Part shown: piece after piece, positions 10,463 to 18,730 of the stretch
How positions within the stretch are numbered: the stretch's first letter is position 1
How the letters are laid out: each line of letters opens with the position of its first letter
Assembly: GCF_023336505.1 (NCBI RefSeq)
Contig: NZ_JAMAST010000001.1
Location: 186,001-250,000 of the forward strand
Origin: Sporolactobacillus mangiferae
GTDB lineage: Bacteria > Bacillota > Bacilli > Bacillales > Sporolactobacillaceae
Reading direction: 5' to 3'
DNA: 64,000 bases
Made by a program: the position numbers and the translations under genes
Notes under the pieces: generated by a model
Databases searched by the model: none
What the model saw: only the letters and a program-made list of their open reading frames with translations
What the model was told of the DNA's origin: nothing

Positions 10463-10960
10463 CTATTTCCGCATATGTCGATCATTATTACGCATCAGGC
10501 GTAAATGCAGTGGAATGATAAGCCAGTACGCAATGATAAAAACTGCCAGCGCCAAAAAAATGTTCCACCCTTTATCCTTAAAGTACCCGGATGCACGGAC
10601 TCCCCAATAGATAATCATTGAAATGGCCGTAAATAATAAAATCATGAATCCCTTGTTTTTCTCTGTTCTGAAATTCAAAAAAATGACAGCTAATGAAGAC
10701 GGTACAAACGAAAAAGAAAGAAAATCACCGATTCCTGTAATGCCTGCATGGCCAACATCATATAAATCCAGTATGTTTCCAGTCAGTGTATCAATCACCC
10801 AGGTCAGAAATCCAATGGATCCATAGGTGAGATAGATCTCTCTCCATGTTAACTGTTTCTTCTTCATGAAGAGAACAAGCACTAAAAGCGACAATGTCAG
10901 AGTAATCGGAAACCAGAGGCCCCGAGCAGATAAATCCATATTTTTAACAATGGCAGACAT
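10463..10960 (-). CDS. Multipass membrane protein, possibly CBO0543-type
   Basis: A 165-residue hydrophobic protein with about five predicted membrane segments (near residues 15-30, 42-62, 85-100, 103-120 and 132-155) and short charged loops. AGGAGAGAATGAA precedes the ATG at 10960. Its size and layout resemble those of the protein at 19,036, and both recall the CBO0543 family of small Bacillales membrane proteins. That link is from general appearance only. It is divergent from the SRAP gene. Function unknown. Confidence 0.65.
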   Translation of the reverse strand: MSAIVKNMDLSARGLWFPITLTLSLLVLVLFMKKKQLTWREIYLTYGSIGFLTWVIDTLTGNILDLYDVGHAGITGIGDFLSFSFVPSSLAVIFLNFRTEKNKGFMILLFTAISMIIYWGVRASGYFKDKGWNIFLALAVFIIAYWLIIPLHLRLMRNNDRHMRK

Positions 10961-11078
10961 TTCATTCTCTCCTTGGAATACTTATCTATTGGTCATCTCA
11001 TAGTATCTCCATATCTTTCCATTCCATTCGATCAAATTTGTTATACTTGATTTAAGCAGACAATAATGAGGTGATCTG

Positions 11079-11750
11079 ATGTGCGGACGTTTTACTCTGA
11101 TTGCGCCTTACCAATATATCACTGCACGTTTTGGCGTTCGCCATGCCGTAAGTAAAGAGAAGTACAATGCAAGCTATAATACTGCGCCCGGTCAGAATAT
11201 ACTTGCCGTAGTCAGAGGAAGTTCAGGAAATCGCATGGGTTATCTGCGCTGGGGACTGATTCCTTCCTGGGCTAAAGATGAAAAAATTGGTTATAAACTG
11301 ATCAATGCACGTTCGGAAAGTGTGACAGAGAAGCCAAGTTTTCGTGAATCGTTCAGCAAAAGACGCTGCCTGATCATTGCCGATTCATTTTATGAGTGGG
11401 ATCATAACGAACACTCTCAGAAGACACCTTATCGATTTCTAATGAAGTCAGGCGATCTGTTCGCGATGGCCGGGCTGTGGGATTCATGGGTAACCGAAGA
11501 CCGGCAAACCATCTACAGTTGCACCATTCTGACAACTGAAGCAAATGCGCTGGTAGAGCCATTTCACAGCCGCATGCCCGTTATTCTTTCCAAAAAGGAT
11601 GAAGAGAAATGGATCGATCCTTCAACGGAGCCAGGCGAGCTGTTGCGTATGCTTAAACCTTTTGATTCAGAATGCATGCAGTGCTATGAGGTCACAAAAG
11701 ATTTAAATAAAGCAAGCAATAATATGCCCTATTTAATCAAACGATTGTGA
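11079..11750 (+). CDS. SRAP-domain abasic-site protein (YedK/HMCES family)
   Basis: A 223-residue SRAP protein. Family members crosslink covalently to abasic sites in single-stranded DNA through Cys2, which becomes the N-terminus after methionine removal. The start MCGRFTL carries that cysteine. Also present are the conserved NARSES block (about residues 75-80), the catalytic glutamate in FYEW (about 103-106), and the conserved His in VEPFHSRMPVIL (about 160). GAGGTGATCTG precedes the ATG. I see no LexA box upstream, although B. subtilis paralogues occur in phage-related and stress contexts. Confidence 0.93.
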   Translation: MCGRFTLIAPYQYITARFGVRHAVSKEKYNASYNTAPGQNILAVVRGSSGNRMGYLRWGLIPSWAKDEKIGYKLINARSESVTEKPSFRESFSKRRCLIIADSFYEWDHNEHSQKTPYRFLMKSGDLFAMAGLWDSWVTEDRQTIYSCTILTTEANALVEPFHSRMPVILSKKDEEKWIDPSTEPGELLRMLKPFDSECMQCYEVTKDLNKASNNMPYLIKRL

Positions 11751-11784
11751 AACGAGCGGCACCGATAGTCTGGCATTGGCTCAA

Positions 11785-11812
11785 ACCCAGTGCTTTCATC
11801 CGTCATATAATA
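11785..11812 (+). promoter_or_regulatory. Candidate SigK promoter for the YjcZ-type peptide
   Basis: AC (11785-11786) lies 17 bases before CATATAATA (11804-11812). This fits the SigK pattern AC, spacer 16-17, CATANNNTA, and it stands 29 bases before a short sporulation-type gene. The same -10 also contains TATAAT, so a SigA reading cannot be excluded. Confidence 0.5.
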
Positions 11813-11841
11813 CAGTATCACGTGATGAGGAAGTTGCCGCC

Positions 11842-11943
11842 ATGGGATGGGAAAATAGCGGCTGGAATTACGGAAACGGATTTGCCCTGCTGATCGTTCT
11901 GTTTATCCTGCTGATTATTATCGGTGCATCATTTTGCTATTGA
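11842..11943 (+). CDS. YjcZ-family sporulation peptide
   Basis: A 33-residue peptide: a Gly/Trp/Asn-rich start (MGWENSGWNYGNGFALL), one hydrophobic segment (IVLFILLIIIGASF) and a short Cys-Tyr end. This is the YjcZ/YoaF-type layout of tiny membrane-inserted spore peptides in Bacillus. GATGAGGAAG precedes the ATG. It lies 91 bases after the SRAP gene and has its own SigK-like promoter. Confidence 0.82.
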   Translation: MGWENSGWNYGNGFALLIVLFILLIIIGASFCY

Positions 11944-12395
11944 CTATGAAGCCTGCTGAACCAGTAATTCTGCAGGCGATACTGTAAGGTTTGCTTACAG
12001 AGCCCAAAACTAATTTTCTTCCGGCATTTCCATATGGTTAAATCATTAAAAACAAGCGAACAATCATTCGTAACATTTGATCATCTGAAATGTGCCGTCA
12101 TGTCGACTTCGCAAAAACGGCCTGCATTGGATTAGAAAACCTGGCTTCGCCAAGCTTCTGGCGAAGGCGAAGCCGCCGTCACACTTATTGCGCGGAAAAT
12201 GACAAAACCAAAGAATTTTTATCGTTATTCTCTCCGTAAGTACGCCGTGCAAATGACGACTTTTTCAAGGTCCCTTTAATTTTTATTCATCCCCACTTTT
12301 GAACTTCTGCTAATAATAATAGATAATGGAAGGTAAGAGAGATGGAACTGATCTTCCATTAATCATCAATCCGTTGCCGTAAGGAGTGTTCATAC
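11944..12395. repeat. Gap with 5' fragment of family A repeat
   Basis: Directly after the peptide gene is a hairpin (GCCTGC 11951-11956 / GCAGGC 11972-11977) without a T tract. At 12131-12190 lies the first two thirds of a family A element (attagaaaacctggcttcg through cacttatt), with its 3' hairpin missing. No gene is visible in the gap. Confidence 0.6.
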
Positions 12396-13034
12396 TTGTT
12401 TTTTTCTGCATATCGCCTGGTCCAGAGCTTTCTTGCACTCAGTATTGCCGTATTCGTCATTTGCCTTGCCATAATCATTACTCTATCTTTTACACCGCTT
12501 TACTATTTTGATATCTGGCATCTGCAAATCGCTAATGAGTCCGGTTTCAGCCATGAGCAAATCGTGGAAAATTATAATTATGTCATTGCTTATCTGCTTA
12601 ACCCGTTTCCACAACCTTTTGAACTCCCTTCGCTTGCCTATTCAAATGGCGGGCGCATCCATTTTCAAGAAGTCAAACGAATTTTTACAGCAGTTGAAGT
12701 GCTGCTTGGTCTTGCTGCGTTATCAAGTGCATTCGGTATTTGGAAAATGACAAGAATCCGCGACTTTTTCCCTCTGAAACGCGCCGCTGTATTCCTGACC
12801 CTTTTCACGATCATACCGTTGCTGCTTTTTGCCATGGATTTTAACGGCACGTTTATTTTGTTCCATCGAATATTTTTCCGAAACAACTATTGGATTTTCG
12901 ATCCTGCAGCAGATCCGATTATCCGTATTCTTCCGGAAACGTTCTTTCTTCACGCAGCGCTGCTTATTCTCGGAATCATTGGCTTTGGGATCATCACGAT
13001 GATTTTCACCTACAGAAAATGCGTAGCAAAATAA
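12396..13034 (+). CDS. lit: DUF1461/TIGR01906 membrane protein, probable lipoprotein transacylase Lit
   Basis: A 212-residue membrane protein with four or five helices: residues 8-32, about 95-115, 127-148 and 183-207. Between the first two is a long extracytoplasmic loop. The layout and the loop motifs (HFQEVKRIF at about residue 88; FHRIFFRNNYWIFDP at about 152-166) match TIGR01906. That family includes Lit, which moves an acyl chain within the lipoprotein N-terminal cysteine to make the lyso form. Conserved histidines are present in both motifs. The start is a TTG with AAGGAGTG nine bases upstream. Assignment to Lit activity is inferred from the family. Confidence 0.72.
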   Translation: MFFSAYRLVQSFLALSIAVFVICLAIIITLSFTPLYYFDIWHLQIANESGFSHEQIVENYNYVIAYLLNPFPQPFELPSLAYSNGGRIHFQEVKRIFTAVEVLLGLAALSSAFGIWKMTRIRDFFPLKRAAVFLTLFTIIPLLLFAMDFNGTFILFHRIFFRNNYWIFDPAADPIIRILPETFFLHAALLILGIIGFGIITMIFTYRKCVAK

Positions 13035-13102
13035 AGGAAGAACACCAGGAAATAACTGCTTTGCTTATTTGTTACAGGGAAAAAATTATACTTTCCTTTC
13101 GT

Positions 13103-13148
13103 ATTAGAAAACTTGGCTTCGCTATGCCTCCGGCAAGGGCGCTTTATA
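13103..13148 (+). repeat. 5' fragment of family A repeat
   Basis: Begins gtattagaaaacttggcttcg and loses similarity after about 46 bases, before the large 3' hairpin. It lies between the convergent lit and fbp genes. Confidence 0.6.
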
Positions 13149-13226
13149 TGATAGATAAATGATTCTTAGAACTTGGGACTTTCTTATCGCTGCCTTACTA
13201 CTTTGAAACAGCTTTTCAAGAAGGAA

Positions 13227-15158
13227 TTAATGCTGATAACAATGCTTAAGCAGGTCGTTTAATACAGCAATCTGCTCTAATATTTGTTTGCCAACATTTG
13301 TTTCACGCACTTTTTTTCTTCGTAATTCGTGATCGACAAGCCTCCTTACCGAAAGAACATCCATGCCGTTCATCAGCACATCTTCCTTGGAGGTGAACCG
13401 TTGATGCGCAACCAGTTGCATTCCATACGAGTTATACAATAACGTATAGCCTGCTATTCCCGTTTTTGACTGATAGGCTTTGGAAAAACCGCCGTCGATG
13501 ACAATCATCTTACCATTCGCCTTGATCGGATTTTCACCGTTAATTTCTTCAACTGGCGTATGTCCGTTGATGATGTGCCCATTTTCGGGATCCAGGTCGA
13601 AGTCACTGAGAATTCTGCGACACACTTTTTCTTGTTCACGCAGCGTATAATACGGGTTTTTCTCTTCTTTATGCATCGATTTATCTTCAATAAAATACCG
13701 CTCAAATGTTGTCATTTCTTTCTTCCCGAAAAGCGATGAATTTTCACCTGTCCATAAATACCAAACCATATCCGTTGCCAGATCATCATTCATTTGCGGA
13801 TGTGCGCAGCTGAAACGCAAATAGTGTTCAAAAATGTCAAGCAGCTGTTTCCCTTTATACCTCTGTCCATTAATCGTCATTGCCTTCATGCTGCCGTCCT
13901 CGTTAAGCGGAATACAGCCATGAATTAATAAGTTGCCATTATACTTCAAGTAAAGACTGCCTTTTTCAATCAGAAAATTCATATGCCGCGCTAATTTTTC
14001 AGAGTGCTGGAAAGAGCTTAGCAGTTTATTGATCACCTTTTCTTCCTCGGGCAGCAGTTGATCCGGATGTTCCGGATCAACTGTGGCAAAGCAGGTATGC
14101 GTCAATGGAAATCGCTTTCCATTTATTTCAATCGACTTTTGGTCAAAGTGAATACGCTCCAGCAGCAAACGGTGCTCCATATGAAAGTCTGGGCGACGCT
14201 TGATAATCGGTATTTCCAGCTTAAATTGGATCATTGCAATTGCCTGATGAATTTTAGTGATCTGCAGCCGTTCACTTTCGGTAATGTGCGTATTGCCGCT
14301 CAGTTTGGGCCGGAATGCCGGATTGTCCTTGTAATAGTTTTCAGCAAGATTGAGCAGCGGGATAAGATTAATTCCGTAGCGATCCTCAATAATGTCCAAA
14401 TTATTATATCGCGCACAAATACGAATCAGGTTGGCAAGACATACTTTTGAACCCGAATAAGCACCCATCCAAAGAACATCGTGGTTCCCCCACTGGACAT
14501 CGACAGAATGATACGTTAGAAGCGTGTCCATGATTCGATCCGGGTGTGGCCCACGGTCATATATATCGCCAACAACATGCAAATGATCAACAACCAAACG
14601 CTGAATTGTGTACGAGAGCCCGATAATCAATTTATCCGCCTGACCGAGCGCAACAATGTGGTTAATAATTTTTGAGTAGTATTCCTTTTTATTGCTGAAT
14701 TCATCTTTTTTATAAAGAAGTTCTTCAATGATGTAGACAAAGGACTGCGGAAGGGCTTTACGGACTTTTGAGCGCGTATACTTGGATGAGGAAAACGAGG
14801 TCAACTTAATCAATCGATCAATTGTCGCTTCATACCATTGGTTCATCTGCTCCTGGCTGACTGTTTTTTTCACAGCCTGAAGTTTCTCCTCGGGATAATA
14901 GACAAGTGTCGCAAACTCGTTGATTTCATGCTGTGACCAATTCTTAAACAAATCACTGATCTTTTGTTTGACGTTTCCGGAACCGTTCCGCAAAACATGC
15001 TGAAATGCATAATATTCACCATGCAAATCACTGACAAAATGCTCAGTCCCCTTAGGCAGGTTTAAAATGGCTTCCAGATTAATAAGTTCCGTTGCCACTT
15101 TTTCTTCTGTATCATACTTCTCAGCAAGTAAATCCAGGTACTTCGTGTCCATCGGCAT
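13227..15158 (-). CDS. fbp: Class III fructose-1,6-bisphosphatase
   Basis: Gluconeogenic phosphatase that converts fructose-1,6-bisphosphate to fructose-6-phosphate. It belongs to the large class III type of Firmicutes, with a calcineurin-like metallophosphoesterase core. Metal-binding blocks visible are SDLHGEY (about residue 44), [12 protein letters not shown] (about 200), [10 protein letters not shown] (about 225) and NGHTPVEE (about 545). The 643-residue product starts at the ATG at 15158, which has GAGGTTAAGGGG upstream. B. subtilis Fbp is about 670 residues with a longer N-terminus. An alternative start at 15257 lacks a good ribosome-binding site. Confidence 0.95.
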   Translation of the reverse strand: MPMDTKYLDLLAEKYDTEEKVATELINLEAILNLPKGTEHFVSDLHGEYYAFQHVLRNGSGNVKQKISDLFKNWSQHEINEFATLVYYPEEKLQAVKKTVSQEQMNQWYEATIDRLIKLTSFSSSKYTRSKVRKALPQSFVYIIEELLYKKDEFSNKKEYYSKIINHIVALGQADKLIIGLSYTIQRLVVDHLHVVGDIYDRGPHPDRIMDTLLTYHSVDVQWGNHDVLWMGAYSGSKVCLANLIRICARYNNLDIIEDRYGINLIPLLNLAENYYKDNPAFRPKLSGNTHITESERLQITKIHQAIAMIQFKLEIPIIKRRPDFHMEHRLLLERIHFDQKSIEINGKRFPLTHTCFATVDPEHPDQLLPEEEKVINKLLSSFQHSEKLARHMNFLIEKGSLYLKYNGNLLIHGCIPLNEDGSMKAMTINGQRYKGKQLLDIFEHYLRFSCAHPQMNDDLATDMVWYLWTGENSSLFGKKEMTTFERYFIEDKSMHKEEKNPYYTLREQEKVCRRILSDFDLDPENGHIINGHTPVEEINGENPIKANGKMIVIDGGFSKAYQSKTGIAGYTLLYNSYGMQLVAHQRFTSKEDVLMNGMDVLSVRRLVDHELRRKKVRETNVGKQILEQIAVLNDLLKHCYQH

Positions 15159-15401
15159 CCCCTTAACCTCATAAAATATGTTGCAAGCGTTTTCACAACT
15201 AGATTTAACTTTATTATTTTTAATGATCGCCAGCCTTTGCTTTTGTAAGCATGCCACTCACTGTCCGTTATGCAGCGACAATTTACGCGCCACTTTAAGG
15301 ATAACATAATTACGTCATTACTTCTATATATTATGTCATATATTTTCTTATATGACTCATTATGAAATATTCCGAAATAGCAATCACCGAGTTGAACCTG
15401 C

Positions 15402-15447
15402 AAAAAAAGAGGGTCTCAAAAGTCGATTTGACTATGAGATTCCTCTT
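15402..15447 (-). terminator. Terminator after the SCIFF maturase gene
   Basis: Nested hairpin: AAGAGG/CCTCTT outside (15407 and 15442) and AGTC/GACT inside. The minus strand then has seven U residues (15402-15408). It lies 82 bases after the stop of the radical SAM gene and separates it from fbp. The remaining bases of the fbp upstream region show no gene. Confidence 0.72.
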
Positions 15448-15528
15448 TGAACGCGCAAATTTCTGATGCATCAAATTGTGGGGTTGTTAGCAAATGCCTC
15501 TGGGTACAGTCTCTTAACCTACCATTTT

Positions 15529-16932
15529 TTATTTATACACAGCCTGATTTTCGCTGCCCACTTTCATGGACTGTGCGACCTTAATCATCATGGCACATTC
15601 AATACGTTTGCGAAAAATATCACAGCTGAATTCAAAGTTTCCTGTCAGTTTACCGGTTGCATGGAGCGAATTTGCCGGACAGCCGCCGCTACAATATAGT
15701 TTTGCCCAGCAATCCTGACATTCCGGTTTTGAATAACAGTTGGTCTCTTTGAACTGCTCCTGAATTTCAGGTGCTTTCACACCATCCCAAATGTTGCCCA
15801 TGCTGTATGCCTCATCACCGACAAATTGATGGCAGGGGAACAACTCTCCCCATGGGGTAACTGCCAGATACTCCGTCCCGGATCCGCAACCTGAGATTCG
15901 TTTATGAATGCACGGGCCTTCGTTCAGATCGAGCATATAATGATAGAAAATAAAGCCGTGTCCCTCTTCTTCGCGCTTCAGCATTTCCTTAGCAAGAATT
16001 TCGTATTGTTCATAAATTTCAGGCAAATCTTCTTCTTTAAGTGCGTATGGCTCAGACGGATCACTGATCACAGGTTCCATCGACAGACGATCAAAACCTA
16101 AGTCCGCCATATGGAAAATATCATTGGTGAAATCCACGTTGTTATGGGTAAACGTTCCACGTACGTAATATTCCCTGTCTCCACGTTTTTTGACAAAATT
16201 CTGGAACTTCGGAACGATATAATCATAACTGCCTTTTCCATTAATCGTTTTGCGCAGCCGGTCATGAACTTCTTTGCGCCCGTCCAGACTGAGAACGACA
16301 TTGTGCATTTCCTTGTTCAGAAAATCGATGACTTCATCTCTAAGCAGCAAACCATTGGTTGTCAATGTAAAACGAAAATGTTTATTGCACGTTCCTTCCT
16401 TGCTTCGTGCATAAGCGACAATCTGTTTGACGACTTGCCAGTTCATCAGCGGTTCACCGCCAAAGAAGTCAACATCCAGGTTGCGGTGAAAACCGCAATT
16501 CTCCAGAAGGAAATCGATTGCCCGCATGCCGACTTCCAGACTCATCAGCGCCCGTGCACCATGATACTTACCCTGGCTCGCAAAACAGTAATCACAGGTC
16601 AGGTTACACGTATGGGCGACATTGAGACAAAGAGCCTTGACATAAGTTTTTCTTTTTTTCAGATTGAAGGAAAGATCCTTGAATTCATCTTCAGAATAAA
16701 GCTTGCCATCTCTTTTCAACTGAGCAACCTCTTCAATCGTCTCGCGTATGCTCGTTTCCGTTACATCTTCGTGGCCCCGATATTTATCCAGCATTTTCTC
16801 AATAATAGTGTCCGGATCCATATGTTCATAGCGTTCAATAATATCGTAGGCAAGATCATCAACAACATGTACCGAACCGCTGTACGTATCAAGCACAATG
16901 TTGTATCCGTTTAATTTATATTGATGAATCAT
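15529..16932 (-). CDS. scfB: Radical SAM/SPASM thioether maturase for the SCIFF peptide
   Basis: Iron-sulfur enzyme that forms thioether (sactipeptide/ranthipeptide-type) crosslinks in the SCIFF peptide. The 467-residue protein has an N-terminal peptide-recognition region (1-95) and a radical SAM CX3CX2C motif at Cys109, Cys113 and Cys116 (CNLTCDYC). The SAM-binding FFGGEP lies at about residue 160. The C-terminal SPASM domain has clustered cysteines (CIHKRISGCGSG; FPCHQF; CYSKPECQDCWAKLYCSGGC; SCDIF). GAAGGAG lies nine bases before the ATG. It follows the precursor gene by 121 bases, with a terminator between them. This family is typical of Clostridia, so its presence in a Bacillales-like genome is notable. 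Confidence 0.94.
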   Translation of the reverse strand: MIHQYKLNGYNIVLDTYSGSVHVVDDLAYDIIERYEHMDPDTIIEKMLDKYRGHEDVTETSIRETIEEVAQLKRDGKLYSEDEFKDLSFNLKKRKTYVKALCLNVAHTCNLTCDYCFASQGKYHGARALMSLEVGMRAIDFLLENCGFHRNLDVDFFGGEPLMNWQVVKQIVAYARSKEGTCNKHFRFTLTTNGLLLRDEVIDFLNKEMHNVVLSLDGRKEVHDRLRKTINGKGSYDYIVPKFQNFVKKRGDREYYVRGTFTHNNVDFTNDIFHMADLGFDRLSMEPVISDPSEPYALKEEDLPEIYEQYEILAKEMLKREEEGHGFIFYHYMLDLNEGPCIHKRISGCGSGTEYLAVTPWGELFPCHQFVGDEAYSMGNIWDGVKAPEIQEQFKETNCYSKPECQDCWAKLYCSGGCPANSLHATGKLTGNFEFSCDIFRKRIECAMMIKVAQSMKVGSENQAVYK

Positions 16933-17000
16933 TCAATCAAGCTCCTTCGTACCGCACATAGATTATTTAGTCAAATGACGAAAAGACGCCTGAATCGCAC

Positions 17001-17031
17001 AAAAAAATTGCCGCCCAGCTGCATGCGGCAA
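17001..17031 (-). terminator. Terminator between SCIFF peptide gene and its maturase
   Basis: TTGCCGC (17008-17014) pairs with GCGGCAA (17025-17031) around a ten-base loop. The minus strand then reads seven U residues (17001-17007). It lies 22 bases after the peptide stop and 68 bases before the maturase start. Partial read-through here would give much more peptide mRNA than enzyme mRNA. Confidence 0.88.
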
Positions 17032-17053
17032 CTGAGCGGTAACAACCAGCGGT

Positions 17054-17203
17054 TTATCGATTGGCCGGCTCAGCACATTGCTGATTGGCAACGCCGCAGG
17101 ATGTCTTGCACGCAGACTGGCAAGACGTCTGGCATTCGCCATGTCCCCCGTGGCTCACTGATTCTTTTAAATTCATCGTGTTTAACGTAATAATTCTTTT
17201 CAA
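17054..17203 (-). CDS. scfA: SCIFF-type RiPP precursor peptide, five-cysteine variant
   Basis: A 49-residue precursor starting at TTG (17203), with AGAGG nine bases upstream. It begins MKRIITLNTMNLKESV and carries the SCIFF core GECQTSCQSACKTSC. Cysteines are at 24, 28, 32, 36 and 43. Two positions differ from the usual pattern as I recall it. The first cysteine of the normal CGEC is His21 (HGEC), leaving five cysteines, not six. The residue after the fifth canonical cysteine is Gly37, where Clostridium SCIFF peptides have the thioether acceptor threonine. The maturase gene follows on the same strand, which makes the identification firm. Confidence 0.9.
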   Translation of the reverse strand: MKRIITLNTMNLKESVSHGGHGECQTSCQSACKTSCGVANQQCAEPANR

Positions 17204-17545
17204 TGTTCATGACCTCTTTTCCTTTACATTCGTTCATCCAGTCTCTCATGATGCCGGATACTGGTATCACTTGCCATCAGTAATATCTAAAAACCTGTTG
17301 CTGTCAGTATACATGAAGAAAAAAATTAATACTGTGACGTATGCCATTGAAATAAGCAGATCAGAAAAAAGTTTGCACAAGTAATGCGGACTCCGAGATC
17401 TGTTTTTGTCCTGATCTTCCTCCCCCGCCTTTTCACAATGTATAAGATATTAACCTTTTGCTTCATTTCCTGCATGAATTGCTATAATAATTATCCGAAT
17501 TACATCTTCAACAATCATGATCACAAAACAAGGAGGTTATCTTTT
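17204..17545. other. Divergent upstream region between scfA and the 17,546 gene
   Basis: 342 bases with no supported gene. It must hold the scfA promoter on the minus strand and a promoter for the plus-strand gene; a TATAAT at 17483-17488 is a reasonable -10 for the latter, with no good -35 at normal spacing. Confidence 0.4.
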
Positions 17546-17773
17546 ATGCTTCGCAATATGTATGTGATTAAATATGTCGATCGATTCTCATGGCATTTAA
17601 GCCAGAAGGTGCAGATCAATGCCAGCAGTCAAAAGTATAAAAAAGGTGATGTGATTCAACTAAACAATCAGAAATACATTGTCATCGAAGACTTCTATCG
17701 TCTCAGAGTGAAACGATTTCAAAGAGGGATAAACCCCTTGTTATCCTTAACGGCTCAAATACCTAATCGATAA
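17546..17773 (+). CDS. Small hypothetical protein, 75 residues
   Basis: I do not recognise the family. The ATG at 17546 is preceded by a strong AAGGAGG. The product (MLRNMYVIKYVDRFSWHL...) is basic, has no membrane segment, and reads as a small beta-rich domain (KKGDVIQLNNQKYIVIEDF) such as a single KOW- or SH3-like barrel. The following Arg/Lys-rich tail ends TAQIPNR. A longer reading from 17384 lacks support. A terminator follows 15 bases after the stop. Confidence 0.7.
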   Translation: MLRNMYVIKYVDRFSWHLSQKVQINASSQKYKKGDVIQLNNQKYIVIEDFYRLRVKRFQRGINPLLSLTAQIPNR

Positions 17774-17787
17774 TAACTCTTTTTTAG

Positions 17788-17826
17788 AGGGTGTCTCAAA
17801 AGTCTATTGACAATGGGACACCCTTT
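17788..17826 (+). terminator. Terminator after the 17,546 gene
   Basis: AGGGTGTC (17788-17795) pairs with GACACCCT (17817-17824), followed by TT. The stem sequence gggtgtctcaaaagtc resembles common insertion-sequence ends, but no second end or transposase is nearby. Bases 17827-18173 hold no supported gene. Confidence 0.55.
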
Positions 17827-18173
17827 AAAATGACGTACGTTTTGAGATTAAGCACACGGGTGGCGGATTACTGTTGTAGAGCGTCCCTGTTGATGTGATC
17901 CAAAGGGGATCCTGCTGGCAGCGCAGGTCTGCCACGGAGACTCCTGGATCGCCAGCGGCTGCCCTCGTTGATGCGCGCAACCGGAGAGGTACCTTTCTCC
18001 TATTTACTCTTTTATAGCCGCACAGAACGCTGATTCCCACATCAATCTGCGCAAAACCAGAAATACCATGACAAGAAAATAAAAAGATTCTTGACGTGAG
18101 AAAAGTATTTTTCGTTAGGCATTGACAGATCTTGTCCCGTTCACTAAAATTATAAAGGTCGTCGTAAATATTC

Positions 18174-18247
<74 letters not shown>

Positions 18248-18252
18248 TACCG

Positions 18253-18283
18253 AAAAGCCTTGATATATAAGGCTTTTTGTTTT
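18253..18283 (+). terminator. Terminator after tRNA-Arg
   Basis: AAAAGCCTT (18253-18261) pairs with AAGGCTTTT (18269 onward), followed by TGTTTTG. It begins six bases after the tRNA. Confidence 0.88.
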
Positions 18284-18420
18284 GTCTAAATTTCGTGATC
18301 CCCTCTCAGAAATCCGAAAGGTGCAAATCGAGTGCAAAAATGAATTAAAATAAACGGCTTTAAGACTATCTTATAGACACAAAAAAGCAACCAGTATAAT
18401 TTTGTTCCGCCGTATTATCG

Positions 18421-18450
18421 TTGCATCTTATACCTCTTACCGGGTATAAT
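18421..18450 (+). promoter_or_regulatory. SigA promoter for the antitoxin RNA
   Basis: TTGCAT (18421-18426), an 18-base spacer and a perfect TATAAT (18445-18450) on the plus strand. It points into a region with no ORF that ends in a terminator overlapping the toxin stop codon. Confidence 0.75.
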
Positions 18451-18456
18451 AAAGAC

Positions 18457-18617
18457 ACAAGGAACGTAGAATAAAACCGTCAGTGCGCGAACACTGACGG
18501 AATGGCAATATCCGCATAGAGCGGTACGGTGCTAAGACTAAAATTTATATCATCTGAAAATGATCCACTTCAATCAAAGCCACCGCAAATGGCATATGAA
18601 GCGGATCATTTCTTTTT
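18457..18617 (+). ncRNA. Predicted antisense antitoxin RNA of a type I toxin-antitoxin locus
   Basis: The predicted transcript of about 160 bases runs from the promoter at 18421 to the hairpin TGATCCACTTCA (18561-18572) / TGAAGCGGATCA (18597-18608), followed by TTTCTTTTT. It holds a second strong hairpin, CCGTCAGTG/CACTGACGG near 18478-18501, and no credible ORF. Its 3' end is antisense to the last codons of the toxin gene, the arrangement of TxpA/RatA-like pairs. The start site is estimated from the promoter. Confidence 0.65.
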
Positions 18618-18683
18618 ATCTGACAGTATCAGCACCAGCATTGCAAAACTAATCATCAATGTTAATGCTTGAAATACCGTCAT
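18606..18683 (-). CDS. Hol_Tox-type small membrane toxin (type I toxin-antitoxin)
   Basis: A 25-residue peptide beginning MTVFQALTLMISFAM, followed by hydrophobic residues and a basic end (SDKKK). This is the pattern of the putative holin-like toxin family related to TxpA/BsrG of Bacillus. Such peptides insert in the membrane and stop growth when over-made. The ribosome-binding site GGGGGTGAAG pairs with CACCC just upstream, so the start region can fold shut. It converges with the predicted antitoxin RNA and sits beside a phage-like remnant. Confidence 0.85.
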   Translation of the reverse strand: MTVFQALTLMISFAMLVLILSDKKK

Positions 18684-18730
18684 CGGCTTCACCCCCTTTC
18701 TGAGGGTGTCACCGCATCCGCTCATATGCT

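Noticed and set aside
17788-17826. Insertion-sequence end (gggtgtctcaaaagtc)
   Set aside because: The two arms pair as a short terminator, a similar hairpin ends scfB at 15407, and no transposase or distant partner end is present.
18290-18350. Integration attachment site after tRNA-Arg
   Set aside because: No second copy of the tRNA 3' end is visible in the window and no integrase is present.
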